64,000 bases of DNA from DASRJG01 sp964647625 (GCA_964647625.1 CAZYHZ010000017.1:1-64000), one strand, 5' to 3'; counted from the first letter of the stretch, positions 14,239 through 23,251 are shown. Made by a program: numbers and translations. Notes: generated by a model not told the origin, from the letters alone.

Positions 14239-15853
14239 GGCCATGCTCCTTAGCACGGGATCGGGATCGGCGGACCCAGAAGATGAGCAAGAGCTCGAGG
14301 CCGAACACGAGGAGCCCCATCTTGATCGCGGGGCCCACCGGCGAGACGACGACCTGCGGCTCGACGTAGAGGCTGGACCATTGCGTCAGCCCGCGCTTGT
14401 TCCCGCGCTCCTTGCTTCCGCCGTCCCAGACGGAAAACGCGATCGGAACGAAGCCGCCGGGCGTGAACGTGACGCCGCTTTGCGCTTGCAGGCTGCGCTT
14501 GAAGATCACCGACCACTCGCCCTTCTCGTAGTGCGCGGACGAGGTGACGTCGGCCGCGTCGAGCGGGGTGATGTTCGCGCTGCCCTTGCCGACGAACTGA
14601 TCGGCGGAGGACCGCGCGAGGTCGGCGAACCAGAGGTCGACGCCGTTCGTCGCGTCGCCGAACAGGAAGTAAGGCTTGCGCGGACCGGAGGGCAGGGCGA
14701 GGGGGAGCTGGATCGCGACGGCGTCCGAGAACGCGGGCGCCGCGGTTGCTGCAGCGCCTCCCGCAGCTGGCGTCGCGGGGACCGCCTCGCCCCACTCGTC
14801 GGTCGCGGCCGCGGCCGCGGCCGGAGCGGTCTCCTGCGCTTCTTCTTCCTCGATCGGCACCGCGAGCGACGGGCTGTTCGAGCCCGTGGTCTCGGCGCTC
14901 ATGTCGTTCCATCGCACGAGGAACGCGATGTCGTTCGCGTCGTAGATCGCCTGGACCAGGACCGAGGCGACCGGCGGGTGGAATTCGCGTCCGGGCTCCA
15001 TGATCTGGCCGACGATCGCAAGGCGCGCGACCCGGGCTGAGCCGAAGGCCGCTGCCCCCTTGGCGAGATCGATTGGATCGTCCACGTGCTTCGCGCTGAC
15101 GAGGTTCGCGTAGCCCGGCTTGTCGCCGTCCCCGAGCGAGTAGATGTAATCGGTGATCGCCCAGCGCTCTTCGGGCTTCAGCGCGTCGCCGAACGCGGGC
15201 ATCGGCGTCCCGTTCAAGCCCGTCGTCATCGTGCGGAAGATGTCCTCGCGCGTCGCGCCGCCGCGGAACGTGTAGCGCTGCGTGAAGTCGGCCGGCTTGA
15301 TCGGGAAGCCCCAGTCGTCCACGAGCGTGCGGGCCGACGGCCCGTCGCCGCGCCCCGGATCGCCGTGGCACTTGATGCAGCCGGTCGCCTCGTAGACCTT
15401 GCGGCCCGCCTCGGCCGACTCTTTCGTGTACTTCGGCGCTTTGGGGAGATCGACCGGCGCGGCGTTGAAGTCGGGCTTCGCGAAGTCGGGGGAGAACGAC
15501 TTGACGTAATAAGCGAGCTGCTTCAACTGCTCGTCGGTGAATTGCGGCCACGGCGGCATCGTCGTGTACGGCATGCCGGCGCGGATCAGGTGCATCAGAT
15601 CTTGAGTCGTCGGGAGGGCGCCGGAGGGCGTCGTCCGGATCTTGAACTTTCCGGTCGTGAAGTTCCGCGGTCTCGGCTTCAGGTGCGCCGCGGCGTAGCC
15701 GTTGCCGTCTCCTTGCTCGCCGTGGCACTGCGAGCAGAACTTCTCGTAGGTCGCCTTCCCGGCATTGCGGTCGGCGTCGGAGCCCAGATCCGGCGCAACC
15801 GCGTACGCGGCGCCCGAGACGAGAATCAACGAGAAGACCAGCGCCTTCTTCAT
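14210..15853 (-). CDS. membrane-anchored diheme cytochrome c with ethylbenzene-dehydrogenase-type heme domain
   Basis: 547 residues, ATG overlapping the previous stop. A cleavable signal sequence comes first, then two class-I cytochrome c domains with heme sites CSQCH (residues 40-44) and CIKCH (159-163). A region of about 240 residues (about 265-510, starting ARVARLAIVGQIMEPG and with YDANDIAFLVRWND) matches the heme-binding domain of the gamma subunits of type II DMSO-reductase enzymes (EB_dh family). An acidic Ala/Glu/Pro-rich insert (EEEEAQE) divides that domain. A single C-terminal helix (MGLLVFGLELLLIFWV) anchors it. It could carry three hemes between the Mo-like/FeS and bd-like parts of the complex encoded by this operon. 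Confidence 0.85.
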   Translation of the reverse strand: MKKALVFSLILVSGAAYAVAPDLGSDADRNAGKATYEKFCSQCHGEQGDGNGYAAAHLKPRPRNFTTGKFKIRTTPSGALPTTQDLMHLIRAGMPYTTMPPWPQFTDEQLKQLAYYVKSFSPDFAKPDFNAAPVDLPKAPKYTKESAEAGRKVYEATGCIKCHGDPGRGDGPSARTLVDDWGFPIKPADFTQRYTFRGGATREDIFRTMTTGLNGTPMPAFGDALKPEERWAITDYIYSLGDGDKPGYANLVSAKHVDDPIDLAKGAAAFGSARVARLAIVGQIMEPGREFHPPVASVLVQAIYDANDIAFLVRWNDMSAETTGSNSPSLAVPIEEEEAQETAPAAAAAATDEWGEAVPATPAAGGAAATAAPAFSDAVAIQLPLALPSGPRKPYFLFGDATNGVDLWFADLARSSADQFVGKGSANITPLDAADVTSSAHYEKGEWSVIFKRSLQAQSGVTFTPGGFVPIAFSVWDGGSKERGNKRGLTQWSSLYVEPQVVVSPVGPAIKMGLLVFGLELLLIFWVRRSRSRAKEHGHVPAHLRSS

Positions 15854-16668
15854 TTCTTCTCGCCCTCGTCCTTGGCGCGAGGCCGCCGTCCGTTGAAGTC
15901 GTAGACGAAGAGGATCACGTCCCAGATCTGCTCCTCGGACAGGAACTTCTCCCACGCCGGCATCGCGGACGCCCAAGGACCGCCCTCGTCGGGAAGGCCG
16001 GGGCCGCCCCGCGAGATTCGCCAGAAGAGGAAAGTCTCCCGAAGCATCGGGATCGTTCCCTGGTCGGTAAAGTCGGTCGGGATCGGGTCGAGGCCGTGAA
16101 CGAACATGCCGGAGGCGGCCATGTTGTCGCCGTGACAGAACACGCAGTTCTGGTAGTAGACCTTGCGGCCGGCCTCGACGTGCTCCTTGAACTGTCCGGG
16201 GTCCGTCTTCTCGAGGGCGCGGTAAGGATTGTCGCCGGCGTCGAGGTTGATCTGCTTGTCCTTGAACGTGATCTCGGCCGGCGAGGCCGGGTGCACGGTG
16301 CGTGCGAAGAACGGCGGCTCGACCGGCTGCGACATGCGCGTCCACACGCCCGCCCCGGCGAGCGCCGGGATCGCGAGCGCGACCGCCGCGAGGAGGATCC
16401 GCCGCTTGTCGTCGAGGATCAGATCGACGATCGGCTGCGTGATCGCCTTGCGCCGCTCGGTGCTCGAGGTGACGTAAGCGGTGAGGGCCAAGCTACAGAT
16501 GCCCATGTAGATGAAGACCACCGACGAGGGGATCGGCACCGAGAATCCGAACCGCACCAATGTGAAGAAGCCGAGCCACCAGGCGCCCGCCCACGTCAGG
16601 AGGTTGGCCTTCCGCCATCTGAGGAGCGCGAAGACCGCGAGGATCGCGAGGACGACGAGGATCCTCAT
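15850..16668 (-). CDS. membrane-bound monoheme cytochrome c
   Basis: 272 residues; the start overlaps the stop of the upstream cytochrome gene and its stop overlaps the downstream one (both ATGA). Three to four N-terminal hydrophobic helices (residues about 2-16, 27-48, 50-68 and 90-108) are followed by a cytochrome c domain with CVFCH at 175-179 and a methionine-containing segment SAMPAWEKFLSEEQIWDVI near 240. The multi-helix anchor is unusual for a simple cytochrome c and suggests contact with the CydA-like membrane subunit. It lies in the middle of a run of four cytochrome genes. Role: probable electron transfer within the operon's complex. Confidence 0.85.
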   Translation of the reverse strand: MRILVVLAILAVFALLRWRKANLLTWAGAWWLGFFTLVRFGFSVPIPSSVVFIYMGICSLALTAYVTSSTERRKAITQPIVDLILDDKRRILLAAVALAIPALAGAGVWTRMSQPVEPPFFARTVHPASPAEITFKDKQINLDAGDNPYRALEKTDPGQFKEHVEAGRKVYYQNCVFCHGDNMAASGMFVHGLDPIPTDFTDQGTIPMLRETFLFWRISRGGPGLPDEGGPWASAMPAWEKFLSEEQIWDVILFVYDFNGRRPRAKDEGEKK

Positions 16669-17288
16669 TTCTTCTTGCTCGTCTTCGCCGGGATCCCCGG
16701 CGCGGCCTTCACGGCGTCGGCCGGCGGCGGCACCTGGGTGCTGGCGGTCGGGGCGGTGGACGGAGCGGCACCCGCCGCGACCGCGGCGCCGGCACCCGCG
16801 CTGTTGTAGTGGTGCACGGTCTGCATCGTCACCGTCGGCGTGCCGCCGAGCGACTGCAAGAAGGCGATGACGCAGAGGATTTCCTGATCGGTCAGCCCGA
16901 TCGGCGGCTTGTTGATGTGCGGCATTCCCGGATTGAACCCCGGCACGATGAACGCATCGGGGTCGTAGAGCGTCTGCGCGAAGTACTCGACGTCGGTGAA
17001 CCCGGGCTCACGCGTCTTGGCGCGCACCGCGACGCCCTCGAGGTCGGGGAAGCGGAACGGGCCCGTCTTCTTGCCGATGGTGTGGCAGGTCGTGCACAGG
17101 CCCTTGCCTTCGAAGATCTCCTTGCCGACCGCGGCCATCTCGGGCGTCGTGATGTCCGCCTTGATCAGAGTCTCCTTCGGCGGGTAGACCTCTTTCTGCG
17201 GGACCATCTGGCCGACGTACGTGTAGAACCCCGTCGTGGCCGCGACGAGCACCCCGAGCTTGACGATCAGCGGCACGCGGACGGTCAC
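16665..17288 (-). CDS. membrane-anchored monoheme cytochrome c
   Basis: 207 residues from a GTG that overlaps the stop of the CydA-like gene (GTGA). One N-terminal helix (VPLIVKLGVLVAATTGFYTY) anchors a cytochrome c domain with CTTCH at 65-69 and the axial methionine probably in NPGMPHINKPP. The helix GLTDQEILCVIAFLQSLGG is the usual C-terminal helix of class-I cytochromes. The domain is followed by about 50 residues of Ala/Pro-rich linker ending in lysines. Its direct coupling to the bd-like subunit gene suggests it exchanges electrons with that subunit. Confidence 0.85.
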   Translation of the reverse strand: MTVRVPLIVKLGVLVAATTGFYTYVGQMVPQKEVYPPKETLIKADITTPEMAAVGKEIFEGKGLCTTCHTIGKKTGPFRFPDLEGVAVRAKTREPGFTDVEYFAQTLYDPDAFIVPGFNPGMPHINKPPIGLTDQEILCVIAFLQSLGGTPTVTMQTVHHYNSAGAGAAVAAGAAPSTAPTASTQVPPPADAVKAAPGIPAKTSKKK

Positions 17289-19126
17289 GACGCGTCCCCC
17301 GGCTCCCAGTCCTTCTTGTCGTGCAGGCTCGAGAGCCAGAACACGAATCCGATCAAGGCGAAGAAAAGGAGCACCGTCACCGAGACGACCTTGGTCGCGA
17401 AGCCGAGCGTCGGCGTGAACGCGTCCACCGAGGTGTCGCGGACGACCCCGTACACGTGCCAATGCTGCCTGAGGCCCGAGCGCACGTATCCCATCAGGCC
17501 CATCAGCCATGTGAAGGTCACGGCGATGAAGATGAGCACGTACTGGGAGATCGCGGGGATCCGCCCCCAGCGCACCTCACCCAGCGTCGAGGCCTTGCGG
17601 TAGAGGAACACGTCGATCGCGGTGATCGAGATCATCGCGACGAGCACCGAGCTGACCTGCGGCACCGACAATCCGATGCGGACCTTCGCCTCGACGAAGT
17701 AGCCGAGGATCCCGAGCGTGATGACCGTCGCGGCGGCCACGCCGAAGATGGAAAGCTGAACGATGTTTCCCTTCCTGGCCCACGGCACGGTCGGGGTCTT
17801 TCCCGTGCGGCGGTAGAGCAGGAAGCTCATGAACGTCGTCAGGATGAGGATGTTGACCGCGGTGTTCTTCGCCGACATGACGCCGAGGAAGCCGAGCACC
17901 GGGTGCGCCGCGCCGCCCATCGCCCGGATCTCGGAGACCGTCGCGATGATCGACCGTGGGGTCGCCCACACCATGAAGCACAGCGTGACGACGATCAGCA
18001 AGTACTTGATGTACTTCTGGAACTGGCCGGCGCCTTCGACGCGTCCCATGCCCAGCCACAAGTAGTAATTCGCGCCGAGGAACAGGTTTCCGATCAGGAC
18101 GGCCTGGATGATGAACAGCCACGAGAACGCGCCGCCCATCATCGTCAGCCCGAGCGTCTGCGAGTAGGCGTAGATCTCCTTGGCCAGCCAGTACCCGGCG
18201 AACGGCAGCGGCAGGAAGGCGCTGATCGCGACGAAGTTCCCGATGTACCCCATCCAGTCGTAGTGAGCGCGCTCCTCGTCGCTCTCCGACTGGAGAAATT
18301 TCACGGCGGCGTACGCGCCCGCCACCGACCCGCCGAACGCCACGTTCGCGATCAGCCGGTGCACGTTGATCGGCATCCAGGTGTAGTTGTGGATCGCCTG
18401 CCAGACGCTGATCACCGCCCCCTTCTCGGAGACCCCGGCCGGCGACGTCATGAACGTGAGCCAGGCGTTCGCGATCAGCATGATCCCGGTGCCGACGAGA
18501 TTGAGGCCGACCCCGAGCAGCAGGTGGACGCGCGGCGAGAACTTCCCCCAGCCGTAGTAGTACGCGTACAGGAAGAACGCCTCGAAGAAGAACAGGCCGA
18601 CGTACGGAAGGAACGTCGGCGAGAAGACGCTCATCATGTAGTTCGTGAATTTCGGGTAGAGGATGACGAGCATGAAGGTCAGCGCCGCGCCGAACGTCGC
18701 CGTCAGCGAGAACGACACCGACAGGAGCTTCGTGAACTCGTAGGCCAGCTTGTCGTAGCGCTTGTCCTTCGTCCGGTAGCCGATGAACTCGATGATCAGG
18801 GCGAAGATCGGCACGGCCAGCACGAAAGCTGCGAACAGGAGATGGAGCTGGGCGACGATCCAGATCGCGACGCGGCTTCCGATCTTCGGGAATGCCCTGT
18901 ATTCGGCTTCGACGTACGGTTTGGCGGCGTTCTTCTTGTCGGATTCGGCCTGCTCGTCCGTGAGCCCTTGGGACCGCGGGGTGACGTCGACCGTGCTCAT
19001 CTTCGCGCGCTCGGGCTCGCGGTACTCGTGCGTCGCCACCATGTAAAGGGTGACCCGCACGGCGGCCATGAGCGCGAGGAGAGCGAGGACCGCTCCCGCG
19101 GCGATCTTCAAGCCCCGGGACGTCAT
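17285..19126 (-). CDS. CydA-like cytochrome bd oxidase subunit I homologue
   Basis: 613 residues, start overlapping the ActE-like stop (ATGA). Twelve or more hydrophobic helices. Features shared with CydA are a histidine in an early helix (AQLHLLFAAFVLAVPIFALI, His95) and the segment VHRLIANVAFGGSVAGAY (His256), which match the heme-ligand helices of bd oxidases. The quinol-loop GRQPW motif is not seen as such; ATPRS occupies a similar place. An N-terminal extension with one extra helix and a charged linker (residues 1-80) precedes the core. No CydB partner is encoded in the window. It belongs to the divergent bd-like group found with cytochromes c, and its electron acceptor (O2 or other) cannot be told from sequence. 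Confidence 0.85.
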   Translation of the reverse strand: MTSRGLKIAAGAVLALLALMAAVRVTLYMVATHEYREPERAKMSTVDVTPRSQGLTDEQAESDKKNAAKPYVEAEYRAFPKIGSRVAIWIVAQLHLLFAAFVLAVPIFALIIEFIGYRTKDKRYDKLAYEFTKLLSVSFSLTATFGAALTFMLVILYPKFTNYMMSVFSPTFLPYVGLFFFEAFFLYAYYYGWGKFSPRVHLLLGVGLNLVGTGIMLIANAWLTFMTSPAGVSEKGAVISVWQAIHNYTWMPINVHRLIANVAFGGSVAGAYAAVKFLQSESDEERAHYDWMGYIGNFVAISAFLPLPFAGYWLAKEIYAYSQTLGLTMMGGAFSWLFIIQAVLIGNLFLGANYYLWLGMGRVEGAGQFQKYIKYLLIVVTLCFMVWATPRSIIATVSEIRAMGGAAHPVLGFLGVMSAKNTAVNILILTTFMSFLLYRRTGKTPTVPWARKGNIVQLSIFGVAAATVITLGILGYFVEAKVRIGLSVPQVSSVLVAMISITAIDVFLYRKASTLGEVRWGRIPAISQYVLIFIAVTFTWLMGLMGYVRSGLRQHWHVYGVVRDTSVDAFTPTLGFATKVVSVTVLLFFALIGFVFWLSSLHDKKDWEPGDAS

Positions 19127-19710
19127 GGCGCCGCCTTCCGAGCGACCGCCTCCGCGCGCTCGCGCTCCAACTCCCGGATGTGCGCGATGATCGCCCAGCG
19201 ATCGGCCGGCGGGATCGGCCACTTGTACGACGGCATCAGACCCGAGCCGTTGGTCATGATGTCGAAGATCTGTCCGTCGGGATAAGCGCGGATCTTGTCG
19301 CTGTGGAACGACGACGTCGGCACGTTGCCGCGCTGGAAGAGGATCCCCGTGCCGTCGCCGCGCGCGTCGTGGCAGGGCTGGCAGTAGATGGCGTAGCGCG
19401 CCCGCCCGCGGGCGAGAAGCCGCTCGTCGACCCTCACCGGAATCGACGCGATGGGCTTCCCGTCCGGCCCCAATCCCTTGAAGAACGCGTCGTCCTCGCG
19501 CAGCTCTCCGCGGGCCACCGTTCCCTCCACCGGCGCACGCATCCCCGAGCCGTCATAGAAGAAGGCGCTCTCCGATTGCGGCAAGAGCTTCGGCTGATCG
19601 TCCATGCTCGGGTTGACGTGGATCGGCGGTTGGCTCGACGTGCAGCCGCGCAGGAGGCCGCACCCCGAAAGCGCCGCCACCATCGCCGCGATCGCCGCTT
19701 CCCGCCTCAA
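19123..19710 (-). CDS. actE: ActE-like lipoprotein cytochrome c
   Basis: 195 residues. The TTG at 19710 overlaps the ActB stop and gives a short lipoprotein signal with lipobox LSGC (Cys17). The mature part has the ActE pattern: DDQPKLLPQSESAFFYDGSG, then RAPVEGTVARGEL, and a cytochrome c domain with CQPCH at 110-114 and GSGLMPSYKWPIPPADRW. In alternative complex III this monoheme lipoprotein hands electrons to the oxidase or to soluble cytochrome. Here it is followed not by ActF but by a CydA-like gene. Confidence 0.88.
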   Translation of the reverse strand: MRREAAIAAMVAALSGCGLLRGCTSSQPPIHVNPSMDDQPKLLPQSESAFFYDGSGMRAPVEGTVARGELREDDAFFKGLGPDGKPIASIPVRVDERLLARGRARYAIYCQPCHDARGDGTGILFQRGNVPTSSFHSDKIRAYPDGQIFDIMTNGSGLMPSYKWPIPPADRWAIIAHIRELERERAEAVARKAAP

Positions 19711-22607
19711 GACGCCTCCAGGTCCGGGTGCGGGTTGCGCACGCGCGCGAGGTAGGTCGTCCTCGGCTTCGAGTTCAGCTCGGCGAGGAGCGCGTAGTTG
19801 CGCGGGTCCTTCTTTCCGGCCGCGACGCGGCTCTTCGGATCGCGCAGGTCGCCGAACTCGATCGCGGAGGCGGGGCAGGCTTGCTGGCAGGCGGTTCTGA
19901 CGTCGCCGTCCGCGAGCGTCCGTCCGGCGAGCTTGGCGTCGAGCTTGGCGGCGTTGATCCGCTGCGTGCAGTACGTGCACTTCTCCATCACGCCGCGGCT
20001 CCGCACGGTGACGTCCGGGTTCTGCACCAGCTTCAGGAGCTCGGGCGTGTCCTTCGTGTAGTTGAAGAAGTTGAACCGGCGGACCTTGTACGGGCAGTTG
20101 TTCGAGCAGTACCGCGTGCCGATGCACCGGTTGTAGACCATGACGTTCAGGCCTTCGTCGTCGTGGACCGTCGCTGCGACGGGGCAGACCTGCTCGCACG
20201 GCGCGTTCTCGCACTGCATGCAGGGCACGGGCTGGAAGATCATCCGCGCCTTCTCGGGAGCGCCGGCGTAGTAGCGGTCGACGCGGATCCAGTGCATCTC
20301 GCGGCCGCGGCGGACCTGGTCCTTCCCGACGATCGGGATGTTGTTCTCGCTCTGGCATGCGACCACACACGCGTTGCAGCCGACGCACGAGTTGAGGTCG
20401 ATCGTCATCGCCCACTGGTGGCCGGTGTCGTAGGGCTTCTCCGTCCAGAGCGATTCCAGCTTGGGGACTTCCGCCATTTCTTGCGCGAACGCCGGGTCCT
20501 TCTTGTATTCCTCGAGCGTTCCTTCGCGGATCAGCGGGCGGCCTTCCATCGCCCCGTGCTCTTGTGTCGTGGCGAGCGTCGCATGGCCCGCCGCTTTGAC
20601 GATCGTGCCGGCGTCGACATCCGGCGATTCCGACGAGCGGATCGCGTAGGCGTTGAAGCCGACGCCCTTCGCGATGCGGCCGGCGGACTCGCGTCCATAG
20701 CCGAGCGTGAGAACCACGGTGCCGTCGGCTTGGCCGGGAACGACCGCCGCGGGCAGCGTGAGCGACTTGCCGCGAACGGTCACGGTGACCAGATCCTGAT
20801 CCCTCACCCCGAGCGAGGCCGCGGTGGCGGGGGAGAGCAGCGCCGGGTTGTCCCAGGTGAGCTTCGTCACCGGATCCGGCAGCTCCTGGAGCCATCCGTC
20901 GTTCGCGTAGCGGCCGTCGTGCAGGTAGGGCGACGGCCGGAAGTGGACTTCGACACCGCCGTTCGAGGGGTTCGACGTGCTCACCCCGCTCGCTTCGCTC
21001 GCGCTCAGCCCGGCCGTCGGGACGACGGCAGGTGTCGCGCTGCCTGCGAGGACGCCGTCGTGGAGCACGCGGTTCCAGCGGCCCTCGACGTTGACGGCGC
21101 CGAGGGCCCGGGCCCACGTGTCGTGGACGAGATCGTGGCCCGGCTTGTCCTCGCCGGTCGCGAGAAGTCCCAACACCTCGGTCGCGCTCTTGCCTCCGAA
21201 CAGCGGCAGGATCAGCGGCTGCACGACGCTCAGCGTCCCATCGACGGCGCGGGCATCGTCCCAGGACTCGAGATAGTGCGCGACCGGGATCGACCAGCTG
21301 GCGAGCTTCGCCGTCTCGTCGGCGTGAGTCGAGAGCGCGACGACGTTCGCGACCTTCTTGCACGCCGCGCCGAATCCAAGGTCGGCGGGCGTGTCGTACG
21401 CGGGGTTGCCGCCGAGGATGACGAGCGTCTCGACGGCGCCCGCGGCCATCGCGGAGGTCACCGTCGCGAGCGATCCCCGCGACGGCAGCGCGCTGTCCGT
21501 GGTGTCGTGGTACGTGATCGTCGATCCGACGTTGCCGAGCGCGAGGTTCAGGGCGAGGACCGCGGCATGAACGGACGGCGGCTGGCCGCGTCCTGCAACG
21601 ACGACGCTGCTCCCACGATTGGCCTTGAGGTCCTTGGCCAGCGCGTCCAAGAATCGCCCTTCGATCCCGGGAACCTCGGGCGCGCTTCCGCCGCCGACCC
21701 GCGCGGCGATCGCCGCCGCGACCGCGGGGATGGCGCGGCTCGCGGCGCGCGCGCGGTGATCGGCCATGGCGCCGGTCAGCGTGTGCGCAGCCTCGACGAC
21801 CCAGAGCCGGTTCATCGGCTGGCCGTCGATCGCCCGCTGCCGCCCGGCCGCAAAGCCGGCAATGTGGCGAACGTCCTCGGGATCGGATCCGACGAAGTCG
21901 CAATCGAGCGCGACGATCACCGCGGCCTTCTCGAGGTGCAGGACCGGCTGCAACGGACGGCTGGTCGCCGCGAGAGCGTTCTCGTCCGAGACGGGATCGT
22001 GGACGGCGACGCGCGCCTTCGGGTATTTCGTCTTGAACGCCTCGAGAAGCCGTGCGCGCGTCGGGGCCGAAAACGACGGCGTGATCAGCGCGAGCCCGGC
22101 CCCCTGGTCGGCGGAGTGCTTCTTGTCCAGCTCTTTCCAGGCCGCGACGAAATCCGCCCAAGCGGAGGGCTGGCCGCCGTGCGTCACGTGCTGCGCGCGG
22201 TCCGGGTCATAAAGCCCGAGGATCGAGGCCTGGATGCGCACGCTCGAGCGGCCGAGGGACGCGGGATGCAGCTCGTTTCCTTCGACCTTCGTCGGCCGGC
22301 CTTCGTGCGATTCGACGACGAGGCCGTACGCGCTGCGCCCGAAGGGCATCGTCGTCGCGTAGCGCCGCGGCACGCCGGGGATGACCTCTTCGGGCGCGGA
22401 GACGTAGGGGACGATCTTCTCGACCGGCCGCCGGCAGGACGCGAGACCCGCGAGCGACAGCGACGCGCCAAGAAGCATGAGCATCTCGCGGCGCGTCACG
22501 CCCTCCGGAAGCTCGGAGGCCCCTTCGGGGAACTCTCGCCCGGCCTGCTCGGCCGCCGCCTCGGGGTTTTCGAGCTCTGAGATCGAGCGCCAGTACGTTT
22601 CGCTCAT
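19707..22607 (-). CDS. actB: ActB-like Mo-oxidoreductase-type/Fe-S protein of alternative complex III
   Basis: 966 residues; the ATG at 22607 overlaps the ActA stop. A Tat-like signal (TRREMLMLLGASLSLAG, about 42-58) is followed by a cysteine (LASCRRP). The large middle region (about 70-700) resembles the molybdopterin-oxidoreductase fold but has lost the cofactor motifs, as in known ActB. The C-terminal ferredoxin domain has four clusters' worth of cysteines: CVGCNACVVACQSEN (about 737), CMQCENAPCEQVCP (about 797), CIGTRYCSNNCP (about 827) and CTYC...CQQACP (about 872-907). It is a periplasmic electron-transfer subunit. Its usual neighbour ActC (NrfD family) is missing here. Confidence 0.9.
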   Translation of the reverse strand: MSETYWRSISELENPEAAAEQAGREFPEGASELPEGVTRREMLMLLGASLSLAGLASCRRPVEKIVPYVSAPEEVIPGVPRRYATTMPFGRSAYGLVVESHEGRPTKVEGNELHPASLGRSSVRIQASILGLYDPDRAQHVTHGGQPSAWADFVAAWKELDKKHSADQGAGLALITPSFSAPTRARLLEAFKTKYPKARVAVHDPVSDENALAATSRPLQPVLHLEKAAVIVALDCDFVGSDPEDVRHIAGFAAGRQRAIDGQPMNRLWVVEAAHTLTGAMADHRARAASRAIPAVAAAIAARVGGGSAPEVPGIEGRFLDALAKDLKANRGSSVVVAGRGQPPSVHAAVLALNLALGNVGSTITYHDTTDSALPSRGSLATVTSAMAAGAVETLVILGGNPAYDTPADLGFGAACKKVANVVALSTHADETAKLASWSIPVAHYLESWDDARAVDGTLSVVQPLILPLFGGKSATEVLGLLATGEDKPGHDLVHDTWARALGAVNVEGRWNRVLHDGVLAGSATPAVVPTAGLSASEASGVSTSNPSNGGVEVHFRPSPYLHDGRYANDGWLQELPDPVTKLTWDNPALLSPATAASLGVRDQDLVTVTVRGKSLTLPAAVVPGQADGTVVLTLGYGRESAGRIAKGVGFNAYAIRSSESPDVDAGTIVKAAGHATLATTQEHGAMEGRPLIREGTLEEYKKDPAFAQEMAEVPKLESLWTEKPYDTGHQWAMTIDLNSCVGCNACVVACQSENNIPIVGKDQVRRGREMHWIRVDRYYAGAPEKARMIFQPVPCMQCENAPCEQVCPVAATVHDDEGLNVMVYNRCIGTRYCSNNCPYKVRRFNFFNYTKDTPELLKLVQNPDVTVRSRGVMEKCTYCTQRINAAKLDAKLAGRTLADGDVRTACQQACPASAIEFGDLRDPKSRVAAGKKDPRNYALLAELNSKPRTTYLARVRNPHPDLEAS

Positions 22608-23251
22608 CGATGGCACCCCGAGCAGTTGACCGGCGGATGGACCGGGTGCTCTTCGGCGAGCTTGGCCGCGAAGGCGGCGGCGTCCTTCGGCGGGGACCAC
22701 TTCATGTTCGTGACCTCGGAGACGGGCCGCCGGAACGGGGCGGGGTTGCGGTGGCAATCGAGGCACCAGCTCATCGAGAGCGGCTGCATCTGCTGCACCA
22801 CCTCCATCGTGTCGATCCGCCCGTGGCAGGTCACGCAGCCGATGCCGGCCGCGACGTGCGCGCGATGCGTGAAGTACGCGTAGTCCGGCAGCTTGTGGAC
22901 GCGGATCCAGTGCATCGGGTGGCTCGATGCGAGGCTGTCGCGGATCGGGGCCAGAACTTCGCTGTCCCTCTTGACCAGCTTGTGGCAGTTCATGCAAGCC
23001 TGCGTCGGGGGGATGTTCGCCACGGCGGACACCTCGACCGACGCGTGGCAGTAGCGGCAGTCGATCCCGAGCTCGCCCGCGTGGAGCCTATGGCTGTAGG
23101 GGACGGGCTGGATCGGGCGGTATCCGACGTCCGTGAACTTGGGCGAGCCGTAGTACCAGATGCCGGCGATCGCCCCGATGGGCGCCACCAGACCGGCCAC
23201 CGCGACGAACAGCGGAAGCTTGTTCAACCAGCGTGGAAAAAGCTGCGGCAA
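22604..23251 (-). CDS. actA: ActA-like pentaheme cytochrome c
   Basis: 215 residues from a TTG. One N-terminal helix (LPLFVAVAGLVAPIGAIAGI) anchors a periplasmic domain with exactly five CxxCH sites: CRYCH, CMNCH, CVTCH, CLDCH and CSGCH, the last one at the C-terminus. Arrangement and length match ActA of alternative complex III. It is the first gene of the operon. The region up to the divergent doxX gene (23252-23349) must hold its promoter, but no convincing minus-strand -10/-35 pair was found. Confidence 0.9.
   Translation of the reverse strand: MPQLFPRWLNKLPLFVAVAGLVAPIGAIAGIWYYGSPKFTDVGYRPIQPVPYSHRLHAGELGIDCRYCHASVEVSAVANIPPTQACMNCHKLVKRDSEVLAPIRDSLASSHPMHWIRVHKLPDYAYFTHRAHVAAGIGCVTCHGRIDTMEVVQQMQPLSMSWCLDCHRNPAPFRRPVSEVTNMKWSPPKDAAAFAAKLAEEHPVHPPVNCSGCHR

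Noticed and set aside
12562..14253. Plus-strand ORF of about 560 codons across the stress-protein gene.
   Set aside because: Composition is that of an antisense GC-rich frame; the minus-strand frame has recognisable Usp motifs, an SD and operon context.
19728..22580. Very long plus-strand ORF opposite ActB.
   Set aside because: Arg/Val/Asp-rich without motifs; the minus frame carries all the Fe-S cysteine clusters.
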